From DAOUKH01 sp964291475 (GTDB lineage Bacteria; Chloroflexota; Dehalococcoidia; SHYB01): a stretch of 64,000 bases of DNA. The translations under genes were made by a program, and so were the position numbers. Below the pieces are notes generated by a model that was given only the letters and a program-made list of their open reading frames with translations, was not told where the DNA came from and made no database searches. Positions within the stretch are counted from its first letter, which is position 1. Each line of letters opens with the position of its first letter. The stretch covers positions 78,768-142,767 of the forward strand of contig OZ220063.1 of the NCBI GenBank assembly GCA_964291475.2, in the 5' to 3' direction. Below are positions 1-8,618 of this stretch, in pieces.

Positions 1-91
1 GCACCGCGGCCTCGTCGCTGCCGGCGACCGATCCGGGGACGGCGGCCCGCAGCCGTTCCGCAAGCTCGTTGCCGGAGAGGGCCTTAGTCAC
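1..91 (-). CDS. nuoC: NADH-quinone oxidoreductase subunit C, N-terminal fragment
   Basis: Only the first 30 codons are in the window; the gene continues past base 1. It opens with a GTG at 91 and overlaps the end of nuoB by 8 bases, the usual coupling of complex I genes. The visible peptide (MTKALSGNELAERLRAAVPG...) has no diagnostic motif, so the call rests on its position directly after nuoA and nuoB in a nuoABC order. NuoC is a peripheral-arm subunit. Confidence 0.6.
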   Translation of the reverse strand, partial: MTKALSGNELAERLRAAVPGSVAGSDEAAV

Positions 92-752
92 GGGTGAACG
101 TCCTGCGCTTGCCGACGCTGCCGCGGGTGACCTTTTCGTGGAGCTTCATGATCGCGTAGAGCAGGGCGTCGGGACGGGGCGGGCAGCCCGGCACGTAGAC
201 GTCGACGGGCACGACGCGGTTAACGCCCGGCGTCACGCTATACGACTCGTAGTAGGGGCCGCCGCTGGTGGCGCAGACGCCCATCGAGATCACCCAGCGG
301 GGCTCCGCCATCTGCTGGTAGATGCGCCGGATGGGGACGGCCATCTTCCAGGTGACGGTACCGGAGACGATCATCAGGTCCGCCTGCCGGGGGGAGGCGC
401 GGAAGGCCTCCATACCGAAGCGGGCGATGTCGAAGCGTGACATGGCGCTGCCCATCATCTCGAAGGCGCAGCAGGCCAGGCCGAAGGTGAGCGGCCACAT
501 CGAGTTCTTGCGTCCCCAGGAGACGAGCGCGTCGATGGAGGTGACGAGGACGTTGCGCTGCGTGTCCTCAGAGATCACCAGCGGGTCGTCCATCACCTGG
601 CGGGGCGAGTCGAGAATGAGCTGGTTGATCTCGGCGCCCTCTTCGGCGTCGAGCCGGCGCGACAGATCGCGGGGAATGACGTAGGGGTTGGTGGTCGGCG
701 CGTCGCCTGGGTCGGGCACGGCTAGCTCCACTTCAGGGCGCGCTTGCGCCAT
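84..752 (-). CDS. nuoB: NADH-quinone oxidoreductase subunit B
   Basis: Carries the N2 iron-sulfur cluster that passes electrons to quinone in complex I. The 222-residue protein has the family pattern: adjacent Cys94-Cys95 in the GLACCAFEMM motif, Cys160 in VCATSGGPY and Cys190 in YVPGCPPRPDALL, which together bind the 4Fe-4S cluster. About 60 residues precede the conserved core, longer than many bacterial homologues. The start at 752 lies inside the end of nuoA (31-base overlap) and the gene overlaps nuoC, so the three are co-transcribed. Confidence 0.95.
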   Translation of the reverse strand: MAQARPEVELAVPDPGDAPTTNPYVIPRDLSRRLDAEEGAEINQLILDSPRQVMDDPLVISEDTQRNVLVTSIDALVSWGRKNSMWPLTFGLACCAFEMMGSAMSRFDIARFGMEAFRASPRQADLMIVSGTVTWKMAVPIRRIYQQMAEPRWVISMGVCATSGGPYYESYSVTPGVNRVVPVDVYVPGCPPRPDALLYAIMKLHEKVTRGSVGKRRTFTRD

Positions 753-1090
753 TCATAGAGAAGGCCCAGCGTGATGATAAAGACGAAGACGGCGACCGCG
801 CCGAAGCCGAACCACTCCAGACCCCGCGCGTTGACCGCCCAGGGGAAGAGGAAGACGGCCTCGATGTCGAAGATGAGGAACGAGAGGGCGAAATAGTAGT
901 AGCGGAAATTGAAGCGCACCCAGGAGCCGCCGACGGTGCGGACGCCGCATTCGTAGGTGTCGTCCTTGACGCTGTCCTTGACCTGCGGCTTGACGCCGAT
1001 GACGGTAAGGAAGTAGGGGAGGAGCAGCATGCTCAACGGGACCGTCACGGCGAAGATGAGGAAGATCCCGATGAAGCCGAACTCGCTCAC
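722..1090 (-). CDS. nuoA: NADH-quinone oxidoreductase subunit A
   Basis: Small membrane subunit of complex I with three hydrophobic segments and the conserved loop containing YECGV and the FNFRYYYFALSFLIFDIE stretch, whose acidic residues sit near the quinone channel. The GTG at 1090 is preferred because a G-rich Shine-Dalgarno-like stretch lies 5 bases upstream; an in-frame TTG at 1102 would add four residues. First gene of the visible operon. No clear sigma-70 promoter was found in 1091-1240. Confidence 0.93.
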   Translation of the reverse strand: MSEFGFIGIFLIFAVTVPLSMLLLPYFLTVIGVKPQVKDSVKDDTYECGVRTVGGSWVRFNFRYYYFALSFLIFDIEAVFLFPWAVNARGLEWFGFGAVAVFVFIITLGLLYEWRKRALKWS

Positions 1091-1242
1091 GACGGCCCCC
1101 AATACGTGAAGCGCATTAGATGAATCTCGCGATGCCTCTTTTTAGGAGTAACGCGGCCGCTCCATGCACGCCTGAAGTGCGGGCGCTCAATGTAGCACAG
1201 GCCCCTGGGCCTTTCAAGTGAATTTTTTAACAAAGTGCCGCG

Positions 1243-1578
1243 CTAGGAGTCCTTCGCGGCGCGCTCCTCGAAGACCTCCGACGCCACGCGCAGCGCGTTG
1301 CCCGCGCAGGGCCAGCTCGCGTAGAAGGCCATCATGAGCATCACCTCGGCGATCTCGTCCTGGGTGCAGCCGTTGTTCAGCCCGAGCTGGACGTGGGCGC
1401 GGATCTGGTCGGTGCGGTAGAGGGCCGTCAGGGCCGCAATCACGCACAGGCTCCGCTCGCGGTGGGTCAGCTCGGGGCGGTCCCAGATTTCGCCGAACAG
1501 CAGGTCGTCGGTGATCTCTCCGTAGCGCGGGGCGATCTTGTCGTACATCGCCCGCGCCCTTCTCGGCAGTCCGCGCAT
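1243..1578 (-). CDS. Carboxymuconolactone decarboxylase (CMD/AhpD) family protein
   Basis: A 111-residue helical protein with the CMD pattern ELTHRERSLCVIAALTALYR followed by H-x-QLGLNNGCTQDEIAEV, as in 4-carboxymuconolactone decarboxylase (PcaC) and related gamma-lactone-processing proteins. It lacks the AhpD CxxC motif, so peroxidase activity is not expected. The ATG at 1578 has a perfect AGGAGG 6 bases upstream. It stands alone between the nuo genes and the HAS/NurA operon, so its substrate is unknown. Confidence 0.85.
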   Translation of the reverse strand: MRGLPRRARAMYDKIAPRYGEITDDLLFGEIWDRPELTHRERSLCVIAALTALYRTDQIRAHVQLGLNNGCTQDEIAEVMLMMAFYASWPCAGNALRVASEVFEERAAKDS

Positions 1579-1638
1579 GGTGTGCCTCCTCGGCCCGGTT
1601 GGGCCACCGCCATTCTAGCCGCGTGCGGAGGTTGGGAG

Positions 1639-1684
1639 GGGAGGGCCCGCCCTCAGTCCCTCCCAAAGGGAGGGAGGCTTAAGG
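1639..1684 (-). repeat. Dispersed palindromic repeat, family A (minus orientation)
   Basis: Read on the minus strand this has the TTAAGCCTCCCTCCC / GGGAGGGACTGAGGGCGGG structure that recurs at 7832, 21328, 21515, 22531, 23585 and 24279. It lies between the stop of the HAS-barrel gene and the start of the CMD gene. Confidence 0.7.
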
Positions 1685-1707
1685 GGCTGGCCCACAGGGA
1701 GGAAGGT

Positions 1708-2319
1708 TCAGCCCCGAACCATGCGGAGCAGGGTGTTGAGGCGTTGCACGTCGCGGGCGAGGAGGCGAGCCAGTTCTTTGCCCGCGGCGAGGCGGAAGGC
1801 GCCGGGGTCGGGGTGGGCGCGGCCGGCGAGCCGGACGAAGGCCGCGGCGGCATGGTCGGTGTCGGGCGAGGCCGTATGGACCAGGTTGGCGAGGTAGTGC
1901 GGCGACCGGGTGAACTCGCGCACCGCTGCCGCATCGGCGACGCGGACGAAGCCGTGCAGGCGGGCCGGCCTCGGTGGGAGGACGTGGGAGACGCCGGCCC
2001 CGTCCCGGTGCCCCACGACGACGGCGGAGAACTCGGCGCGCAGCAGCTCCGTCAGCTCGGGATGGCGCGCGCGCAGATCGGCCTCCGTCTCGGCGTCCTC
2101 GCCGAGGGCGGCGACGGGGCGCGAACGGTCGAGCCCGGTCGCGGCGGCGTGGTGGACGACGCCGAAGATCTCCACGTCTCCGTCGCTCGTCACTACCAGG
2201 CTGCCCAGCGGGGGCGGGTCGGCGTCGCGGTAGCACTCGGCGGTGAATTCGGCAGTCGACGCCTCAATGACCTCGCCGGCCCGCGCCTCGCCGTCCCCAT
2301 TCCGTCCATCGCTCGTCAT
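1708..2319 (-). CDS. HAS-barrel domain protein linked to NurA
   Basis: A 203-residue protein whose first half (EFTAECYRDADPPPLGSLVV then GDVEIFGVVHH) resembles the HAS barrel found at the N-terminus of HerA-type translocases and ATP synthase subunits; the second half is helical. The ATG at 2319 lies 20 bases after the nurA stop, so the two are almost certainly co-transcribed. In the NurA/HerA end-resection system a HAS barrel contacts the nuclease, which suggests a partner or adaptor role here. No HerA ATPase gene follows; the next gene is the CMD protein. Confidence 0.65.
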   Translation of the reverse strand: MTSDGRNGDGEARAGEVIEASTAEFTAECYRDADPPPLGSLVVTSDGDVEIFGVVHHAAATGLDRSRPVAALGEDAETEADLRARHPELTELLRAEFSAVVVGHRDGAGVSHVLPPRPARLHGFVRVADAAAVREFTRSPHYLANLVHTASPDTDHAAAAFVRLAGRAHPDPGAFRLAAGKELARLLARDVQRLNTLLRMVRG

Positions 2320-2339
2320 CAACGCCTGTCTTCCTTCCT

Positions 2340-3587
2340 CTATATCGCCCGCGACCGTTTGCTGCGCGCCTTGCGCGAGCCCGCCGTCGAGAGCCCCCGG
2401 CGCCGCATCGACCCTTCGACCAGTGCCCAGAAGGCCCGGCGGTCGGCGGCGTTGACGACGGCGCGCTCGTGGGCCTCCTGCAGCGCGAGCGGGTAGCCGC
2501 GTCCCTTGGCGCACTGATCAAGGACGGCGGCGTGCAGCAGGTCGAGGGCATCGGGGTCGTCGGCGACCCACTGCGTCGTCTCGACGCGTGCGATCTCATC
2601 GCCGACGTTCACGTAGAAGAAGCGCACCTCGTGGGGCTCGTACTCCTCGACGATGCTCGACGCGCTGGCGTAAACCCGCGACCGTTTTCCAGTATCTAGC
2701 ACCTCGGCGAAGAGGTCGCGGTCCATGAGACCGGCGACGGCACCCTCGCACTCGCGCTTGCCGGCGCCCTTGACGCAGATGTTGTCGCAGCCTGCGGTGG
2801 CGACGTCTTCATGGGGACAGGCGGCGACCCGCACCACGTTCGCCACCTCCCTGGCTCCCGGGCGGCTGATGTAGCTGCCGAGCGCGACGGGCCGCCGGCG
2901 CGCGACCTCGCGGAGGCGGGTCAGGGCGTCGACCAGGCCGTCGCGCAGGATGCGGTCGCGGACGTGCTCGGGGTGGCGCGAGAGCTGCCAGAGGACGAGG
3001 CTGCCGTCGAGGAGCGCGGCGACGGGCTCGTTGCCGGAGTCGGCTTCGACGCGGCCGGCAAGCGCCTGCGCCTCCTTGGCGGTGCGCAAAAGGCCCACCA
3101 AGGACTCGTCCACGGTCTCGTCCTTCATGCCGGCGGGATCGGTCCAGACCATGTCGGACGGCTTGCTGAACAGCGCCGGCTCGCCGAAAAGCTCGGCGGC
3201 GGGCTCGGCGCCGTAGGAGAGCCGGATGCCCCCCACGTTGATGAGGTAGCACTGCGCCGCCTCGTGGCGGTCGAGGTGGATCTGCGAGCCATCCGTGGCG
3301 AAGACGGTGTGGTCGGCGGGAAGCGGCGGCGCGGGCACAGTATCGGCCAAGCCGGGCCGGAGGCCGCCGGGCGTGCCCGCCACGATCCACGTCACGCGGC
3401 GGCGCGGCGGACCGGCAGCCTCAATGCGGCGCAGAAGCTCGGACTCGTCAAGCCCCGACAACGTCGGTTCGCGGAGCAGGGCGGCGGCGCGGTCGAGGCG
3501 GCCCCGCCAGGCGTCGAAGCCGTCGTCGAGGCCGCGGGTCATGCCCTCCACCTGGGGGACGGTGCGGTGCAGGTCGAGCGGCGTCAC
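2340..3587 (-). CDS. nurA: NurA-domain DNA repair nuclease
   Basis: About 415 residues with the NurA pattern: FATDGSQIHLDRH (metal-binding Asp) near residue 120, ALLDGSLVLW near 215 and a C-terminal FFYVNVGDEIARVE block. NurA is a manganese-dependent nuclease that resects DNA double-strand-break ends with the HerA translocase. The reading frame is open upstream to 3965, but that part is a shadow of selB. GTG at 3587 is chosen because homology begins there and an AGGA lies about 11 bases upstream. It sits 25 bases after selB and 20 bases before the HAS-barrel gene. Confidence 0.8.
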   Translation of the reverse strand: MTPLDLHRTVPQVEGMTRGLDDGFDAWRGRLDRAAALLREPTLSGLDESELLRRIEAAGPPRRRVTWIVAGTPGGLRPGLADTVPAPPLPADHTVFATDGSQIHLDRHEAAQCYLINVGGIRLSYGAEPAAELFGEPALFSKPSDMVWTDPAGMKDETVDESLVGLLRTAKEAQALAGRVEADSGNEPVAALLDGSLVLWQLSRHPEHVRDRILRDGLVDALTRLREVARRRPVALGSYISRPGAREVANVVRVAACPHEDVATAGCDNICVKGAGKRECEGAVAGLMDRDLFAEVLDTGKRSRVYASASSIVEEYEPHEVRFFYVNVGDEIARVETTQWVADDPDALDLLHAAVLDQCAKGRGYPLALQEAHERAVVNAADRRAFWALVEGSMRRRGLSTAGSRKARSKRSRAI

Positions 3588-3612
3588 GATCTCGCCGTCC
3601 TGGAGGCTCGGC

Positions 3613-5476
3613 TCATCGCAACACTCGCTCGTCGCCCTGCCGGCGTGTGATCCGGGTCTGGTCGAGATATTCGAGGAAGGCGAGCACGTACTTGCGGCTG
3701 CTGCCGAACATGTCCCGGACCTGCCCCACGGTGATCGTTCCCTCTTCCCGCAGGCGGGCGACGACCCTACCGCGCATCTCCTCGAAGGCCGCGGCGGCGA
3801 AGACGACGTCCGGCGCGGCGCGGACGACCTTGCCCTCGTCGAGCAGGTAGGCGAGCAGCTCAGGATCGAGCTTGGCCTCCGGCGGCGGGCTGTAGGGCGA
3901 GGAGTCCAGCGCGGCGAGATACCGGTCGATCTCGGACTGCTGCGATGAAGAAACGGACGGCTCACGGCCCGGCAGGTGGAGCAGCGAGCCGCGCTCCGCG
4001 ACGTCGCCGCGCGCCTCCAGCGCGTCGAGCACGAGACCGAATTGGGCTGGATTCAGGTTGAGGCGGCTCCGGACCTCCTCCTTCGCCATGCCGCGGCGCG
4101 CCGGGTAGCGCACGTGGAAGTCGCCGAGGAGGCCGGCGAGCTTCCCGCCGCGGGCGGCGAGGCCGCGGTCGGTGTGGAGGTAGGAGTCGGGGCCGAGCTT
4201 GCCGTCCCCAAGGTGGACCACGTCCCCCGATTCGACGAGGCGCGCGACGACCGCCTCCACCTCGGCGGACGACATGTTAACGGTGTCGGGCAGGCTCCTG
4301 ACCTGGCACGGCTCCCTGGCTGCGATGGCCTCGGCCACGAGCTCATCGGGCGACCCCGCTTCGAGGACTTCAAGACGTCCGATCACGCTCCCGTCGAAGC
4401 GGCGGTGGCGTTTGGCCCGCGGCTCGATGATTTCGCCGCCGCCGACGGTGCCCCACGAGTTGCGCAGGATGAACAGGTCGCCCTTCACGAGGGCGACGGG
4501 CCGCTGCAGTTTCAACTGCGCGAGGCCGGTCTCTCCCGGCCCAAGCTCGTCACTTTGGAGGAGGCGGAAACGCGCCGGGGTCTCCGACGTGCCGGTGTGG
4601 AAGAGCACCGTTGCGTTGTGTTTCAGCGGGGCCGACGCGTCCTTGACCATGCGCACGCGGGCGTCGACGGCTTCGGTGGCGGCGAGCCAGCCCGGCGCGG
4701 CGACGACGTCGCCGCGGCTGACCTCTTCGTGGCCGATGCCGCTGATGTTGACGGCGAGGCGCCGTCCTGGCCCGGCCTCGTCGAGCTTCTTCCGGTGGGT
4801 CTGCAGGCCGCGGATGCGGCCCCGCAGACCCTTGGGGACCACCTCGATCTCCTGGCCCACCGAGAAGGAGCCGTCCCGACAGCGTGCCGGTCACCACGGC
4901 GCCGAAGCCGGTCATCACAAACGTGCGGTCGACGGGGAGTCGGGGGCGGCCCAAGTCCTTGCGCGGCTCAGTCTCGGCGAGAAGGTCGGCGACGGTCTGC
5001 TTGAGTTCTTCGAGACCCTCGCCGGTCATCGCCGAGGCCGCGATCATCGACGCGCCTTCCAGCGCCGTGCCCTCCAGGGCCTCGCGGACGTCGGCGCTCA
5101 CGAGTTCGAGCCAGTCGTCGTCCACGAGGTCCTTCTTGGTCAGCACGACGAGGCCGCGGTCGACGCGCAGCAGGTCGAGGATGGCGAGATGCTCGCGCGT
5201 CTGGGGCATGACACCCTCATCGGCGGCCACGATGAGCATGGCAAGGTCGACACCGCCGACGCCGGCGAGCATGTTCTTGACGAGGCGCTCGTGCCCCGGC
5301 ACGTCGACGACCCCGACCTCCTCGCCGTTGGGGAGACGGAGCCAGGCAAAGCCGAGATCGAGCGTCATCTCGCGCTCTTTCTCTTCTTTCAGCCGGTCGG
5401 GATCGATGCCGGTGAGCGCCTTCACCAGCGTCGATTTTCCGTGGTCTACGTGGCCCGCCGTGCCGATGACGTACAT
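3613..5476 (-). CDS. selB: Selenocysteine-specific elongation factor SelB (one frameshift)
   Basis: SelB brings selenocysteinyl-tRNA to UGA codons marked by a SECIS hairpin. The N-terminal GTPase begins MYVIGTAGHVDHGKST (P-loop at residues 8-16) with DVPGHE and TKKD motifs. The C-terminus holds winged-helix repeats ending in SSRKYVLAFLEYLDQTRITR, the SECIS-reading signature. The frame breaks near 4876, where the minus strand has GGG; removing one G gives the expected TLSDGSFSVGQEIEVVPKG. Corrected length is about 620 residues, normal for SelB. Two candidate UGA-containing genes in this window imply that the factor is functional, so a sequencing error is likelier than decay. selA, selD and selC were not found here. 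Confidence 0.9.
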
Positions 5477-5532
5477 GCCGGTTCCTACGGGGCAGAGAAT
5501 ACCACCGCGGGCGGGCCGGAGGCAGCGTCGGG

Positions 5533-6697
5533 CTACGCCTCGCCGGGGAGGAGGCGAGCGAAAAGCTCGTTGCTGAGGAGCCGTCCCTTCGACGTAAGGC
5601 GCACGGCGCCGCCAGCGCGCTCCACCATCCCGTAGCCCTCGAACTCGTCGAGGATGGCCGCGGCCTCCGGCGGGACTTCGCTCTCGGCCAAGCCCGAGTC
5701 GAGCCGCAGCTTGAGGATCGCGGTCTCCGCAGCCAGCTCGGCGTCGTCAAGCGTCCGCCGGTCTTCGACGACGGGGCTGCCCTCAATGGCGTCTCTCACC
5801 TCGATGCTCGACGGCGCCGGGGGCCGTTGGCTGAGCCGGCGGACGTACTCGGCGGGGGGCCTGATGTTCCAGAACCGCACCGGCGGCAGATAGGAGTGCG
5901 CCCCCGGCCCAAGCCCGACGAATTGGCCGTTCTCCCAGTAGGTGAGGTTGTGCCTCGACGCGCGGCCCGGCTTCGCCCAGTTCGAGATTTCATAGTGCTC
6001 GTAGCCCGCCTCGGCCAGACGCCGCTCGGCAAGCTCGTACATCTCGGCGGCGAGGTCGGGGTCGGGCGTGGGGACGCGGCCCGCCTCCACGTCGCGGTGC
6101 AGCGGCGTCCCTTCTTCGATTCCCAACGCATAGAGCGAGACGTGCTCCACGCCGAGCGAGGCGGCCTCCTCCAGGGACTCCCCCCACTGCGCCACCGTTT
6201 GCCGCGGCAGGCCGTAGATGAGATCGACGGAGACGTTGTCGAAGCCGGCATCCCACGCCCGGGCCACGGCTTCGACCGCCTCTCGCGCCGAGTGGCGGCG
6301 CGTGAGCATGGTCAGTTCATCGTCGCGCAGGCTCTGGACGCCGAAGCTGAGCCGGTTGATTCCGCCTCGCGCCCAGAGGGCGAGGCTGTCCGCCGCGGCG
6401 TCGCCGGGATTCACCTCCGCCGTGATCTCCGCGCCCTCCTCGGACGCCAAAGGCGCCACACACGGAGTCGAGGACGCCGGCGAGATCGGCGGGCGGCAGC
6501 CAAGACGGCGTCCCGCCGCCGAAGAAGACCGACCCCACCGCCGGCCGTCCGAGCGCCCCGCCCCAGTAGGCGGCCTCGTGTTTGACCGCCTCCAGGTAGC
6601 CGGGGATCAGACGCTCGATGCGCTCGTAGGTATTGAAGTTGCAGTAGGCGCACTTCGTCTGGCAGAAGGGGACGTGGATGTACAACGCGACGGGCAT
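5533..6697 (-). CDS. hemW: Heme chaperone HemW-like radical SAM protein (one frameshift)
   Basis: Radical SAM protein of the HemW (formerly oxygen-independent coproporphyrinogen oxidase-like) group. It starts MPVALYIHVPFCQTKCAYCNF, with the cluster cysteines at 12, 16 and 19, then FFGGGTPSWL, SVDLIYGLPRQT and a C-terminal HemW winged-helix region. HemW inserts heme into target proteins, while HemN oxidises coproporphyrinogen; the CxxxCxxC spacing followed by N-F favours HemW. The frame breaks near 6447, and dropping one G on the minus strand restores GAFASEEGAEITAEVNPG. Lies 57 bases upstream of selB on the same strand and diverges from holA. Confidence 0.85.
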
Positions 6698-6801
6698 GCT
6701 CTCCGTGCCGGACGCGGCTCTCTGGCGCCGCCGGGGCCAGCATACTATTCTTGCTGCGCCGGAGGCCCGTCGCTTCTCCCACTGCCAGTCGAGGCACGCT
6801 C

Positions 6802-7862
6802 ATGCCTGCTACCTGTTCTACGGCGAGGATGATTTCTCGGCCTACGAGGCGTACCGGCGCGTCGCCGCCGGACTCGGCCCGCCGAGGAGCTGGTCACCAA
6901 CACCACGACGTTCGACGGCGAGCAGGTATCGTTCGGCGAGGTAGCCATGGCGGCGCAGGCGATGCCCTTCCTTGGGTCGAAGCGGCTGGTCGTCGTCGAG
7001 GGTTTGGGGCGGCGGCTCGCGACGAGAGGAAGGAAGGCGACGGACGAGGAGGGCAAGGGCGGCCCGAAGGACTGGGCGGGGTTGGCCGACCTGGTGAGCG
7101 GACTGCCGCCGACCACCGTGCTTGTCTTCCTCGACGGTGCGCTGACACCGGGCAACGCCTTGGTCAAAGCGGTGCGCGCCGCCAAGGGTGAAGTGAAGGT
7201 GTTCAACCCGCTCAGAGACCGGGAAGTGTCCGGGTGGATCGCGGACCGGGCCAGGAGCAAGGGCGCAAGCATCGCCGCGCCGGCCGGCCCAGATGCTCGC
7301 CGCTCTGGTTGGGGGCAACCTGCGCCTGCTCGACGGCGAGATCGACAAGCTGGCCATCTACGCCCAAGGCCGGACGATCGAGCGGGCCGACGTCGAGGCG
7401 CTGGTCTCCCAGGCGAAGGAGACGAGCATCTTCGAGCTGGTCGACGCGGTGGCGACGCGCCGGCAGGGACCGGCCATGCAGGCGCTGGAGCGGCTGTTGA
7501 CGCAGGGGGCGCCGCCGCCGGTGGCGATGACGATGCTGGCGCGGCAACTGCGGCTGATGACGCAGGTGAAGGCGCTCGCCGCTCGCAACGCCGGCGACGA
7601 CGAGATCATGGCCGCCCTCGGCACGCGCTCCGATTTCGTGGTGCGCAAGACGAAAGAGCAGGCCCGCAGCTACAGCCTCGGCGCGCTGAAGCAGCTCTAC
7701 GAGCGGCTGCTGGAGACCGACCTCGCGATCAAGACGGGCGCGGTGTCGGACGAGCTCGGCCTCGAAATGTTCGTCGCCGAGGCGAGCGCGCCCACTCCTC
7801 CTACACCCCTCTCCCGCCGGGAGAGCCACCCCTTAAGCCTCTCCCCCTCAGGGGGAGATTGA
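6802..7862 (+). CDS. holA: DNA polymerase III subunit delta (clamp loader), frameshifted
   Basis: Recognisable from YLFYGEDDFSAYEA at the N-terminus, FLGSKRLVVVEGLGRR in the Walker-like domain and the C-terminal collar (GNLRLLDGEIDKLAIYA, then KQLYERLLETDLAIKTG). Delta opens the sliding clamp during loading. The frame breaks near 6883 (one base missing before EELVTN) and near 7285 (one extra base before QMLAALVGG). The ATG at 6802 is one base out of phase with the first block, so a third indel or a non-ATG start is possible. The last ~25 codons run into a dispersed repeat (see 7832), giving an atypical Pro/Ser-rich tail that overlaps the PHP gene. Confidence 0.75.
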
Positions 7863-7870
7863 GAGAGGGC
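7832..7870 (+). repeat. Dispersed palindromic repeat, family A
   Basis: TTAAGCCTCTCCCCCT then a hairpin closing in AGGGGGAGATTGAGAGAGGG. This copy overlaps the 3' end of holA and contributes its last codons and stop. Confidence 0.75.
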
Positions 7871-8528
7871 CAGCGCTAGGGCGCATCACCGCAGGCGGAC
7901 GGCGCGGAACCGTCCCCGCCTTGACCTCGGCGATGAAGTCGCCGAGCCCGGCGACAGGATGCTCGAACTCGGTCGCGCAGACGCCCATGTCCTCTGGGTC
8001 GTGGGTGTCGCTGCCGCCGAATGAGGGCAGGCCGGTGAAGTCGCAGAGGGCCGCCGAGAACTCGTTCTGACGGTCGCTGCCACGGCCGTTGAGCGACTCG
8101 ACACCCTCCGTCAGGCGGAAGGCCGCATTCTCGGTCGCCGCCCGCCGCACCTGCTCGTCGAACGGGAGCGCCCACGGCTCGGACTCGTCGGTGTAGGCCC
8201 GCCGGTAAGGGTGGACGACGAGCAGGACGCCGCCGGCGCGGTCGACGTACTCCCGCAGGAAGGCCGTCCGGTGCATCCCGTAGACGTAGGCGTCGATGCC
8301 GAACACGAGGACGTGCCCCTCCTCGGTGGTGATCTCGCAGCCGGGGATGATGGTGAAGTCGTGCCGCTTCGCCAACTCCTCGGCGCGGCGGAGGTCCCAG
8401 AACTGGTCGTGCTCGGTCAGGCACAGACCGTCGAGGCCCGCCGCCTTGGCCCCCTCGACAAGCTCGTCGGGGGTGAGCGTGCTGTCCCACGACTCCAAGG
8501 AGGTATGCGCGTGCAGGTCGATGAGCAT
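7848..8528 (-). CDS. PHP-domain metal-dependent phosphoesterase
   Basis: A 226-residue PHP protein: MLIDLHAHTSLESWDSTL supplies the first metal ligands (H-x-H), followed by LTEHDQFW, PGCEITTEEGHVLVFG, VVHPYRR and GGSDTHDPED, the ordered His/Asp/Glu set of the family. Stand-alone PHP proteins of this size hydrolyse phosphoesters such as nucleoside 3',5'-bisphosphate or histidinol phosphate; the substrate cannot be told here. Its 3' end overlaps the repeat-derived tail of holA by 15 bases (convergent). Confidence 0.85.
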   Translation of the reverse strand: MLIDLHAHTSLESWDSTLTPDELVEGAKAAGLDGLCLTEHDQFWDLRRAEELAKRHDFTIIPGCEITTEEGHVLVFGIDAYVYGMHRTAFLREYVDRAGGVLLVVHPYRRAYTDESEPWALPFDEQVRRAATENAAFRLTEGVESLNGRGSDRQNEFSAALCDFTGLPSFGGSDTHDPEDMGVCATEFEHPVAGLGDFIAEVKAGTVPRRPPAVMRPSAGPLSISP

Positions 8529-8582
8529 CCGTCCGAGTCTCCCACCGCGCCGAAGGGGCCGTCAAGGAAGGGGACGCCGCCC

Positions 8583-8588
8583 TATACT
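8583..8588 (+). promoter_or_regulatory. Candidate -10 box for the first CaiB/BaiF gene
   Basis: TATACT 30 bases upstream of the ATG at 8619. The same hexamer is the -10 of the 23S promoter in this window. No convincing -35 is visible. Confidence 0.35.
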
Positions 8589-8618
8589 GTGCCCGAATCC
8601 GACCCATTGGAGACCCGG

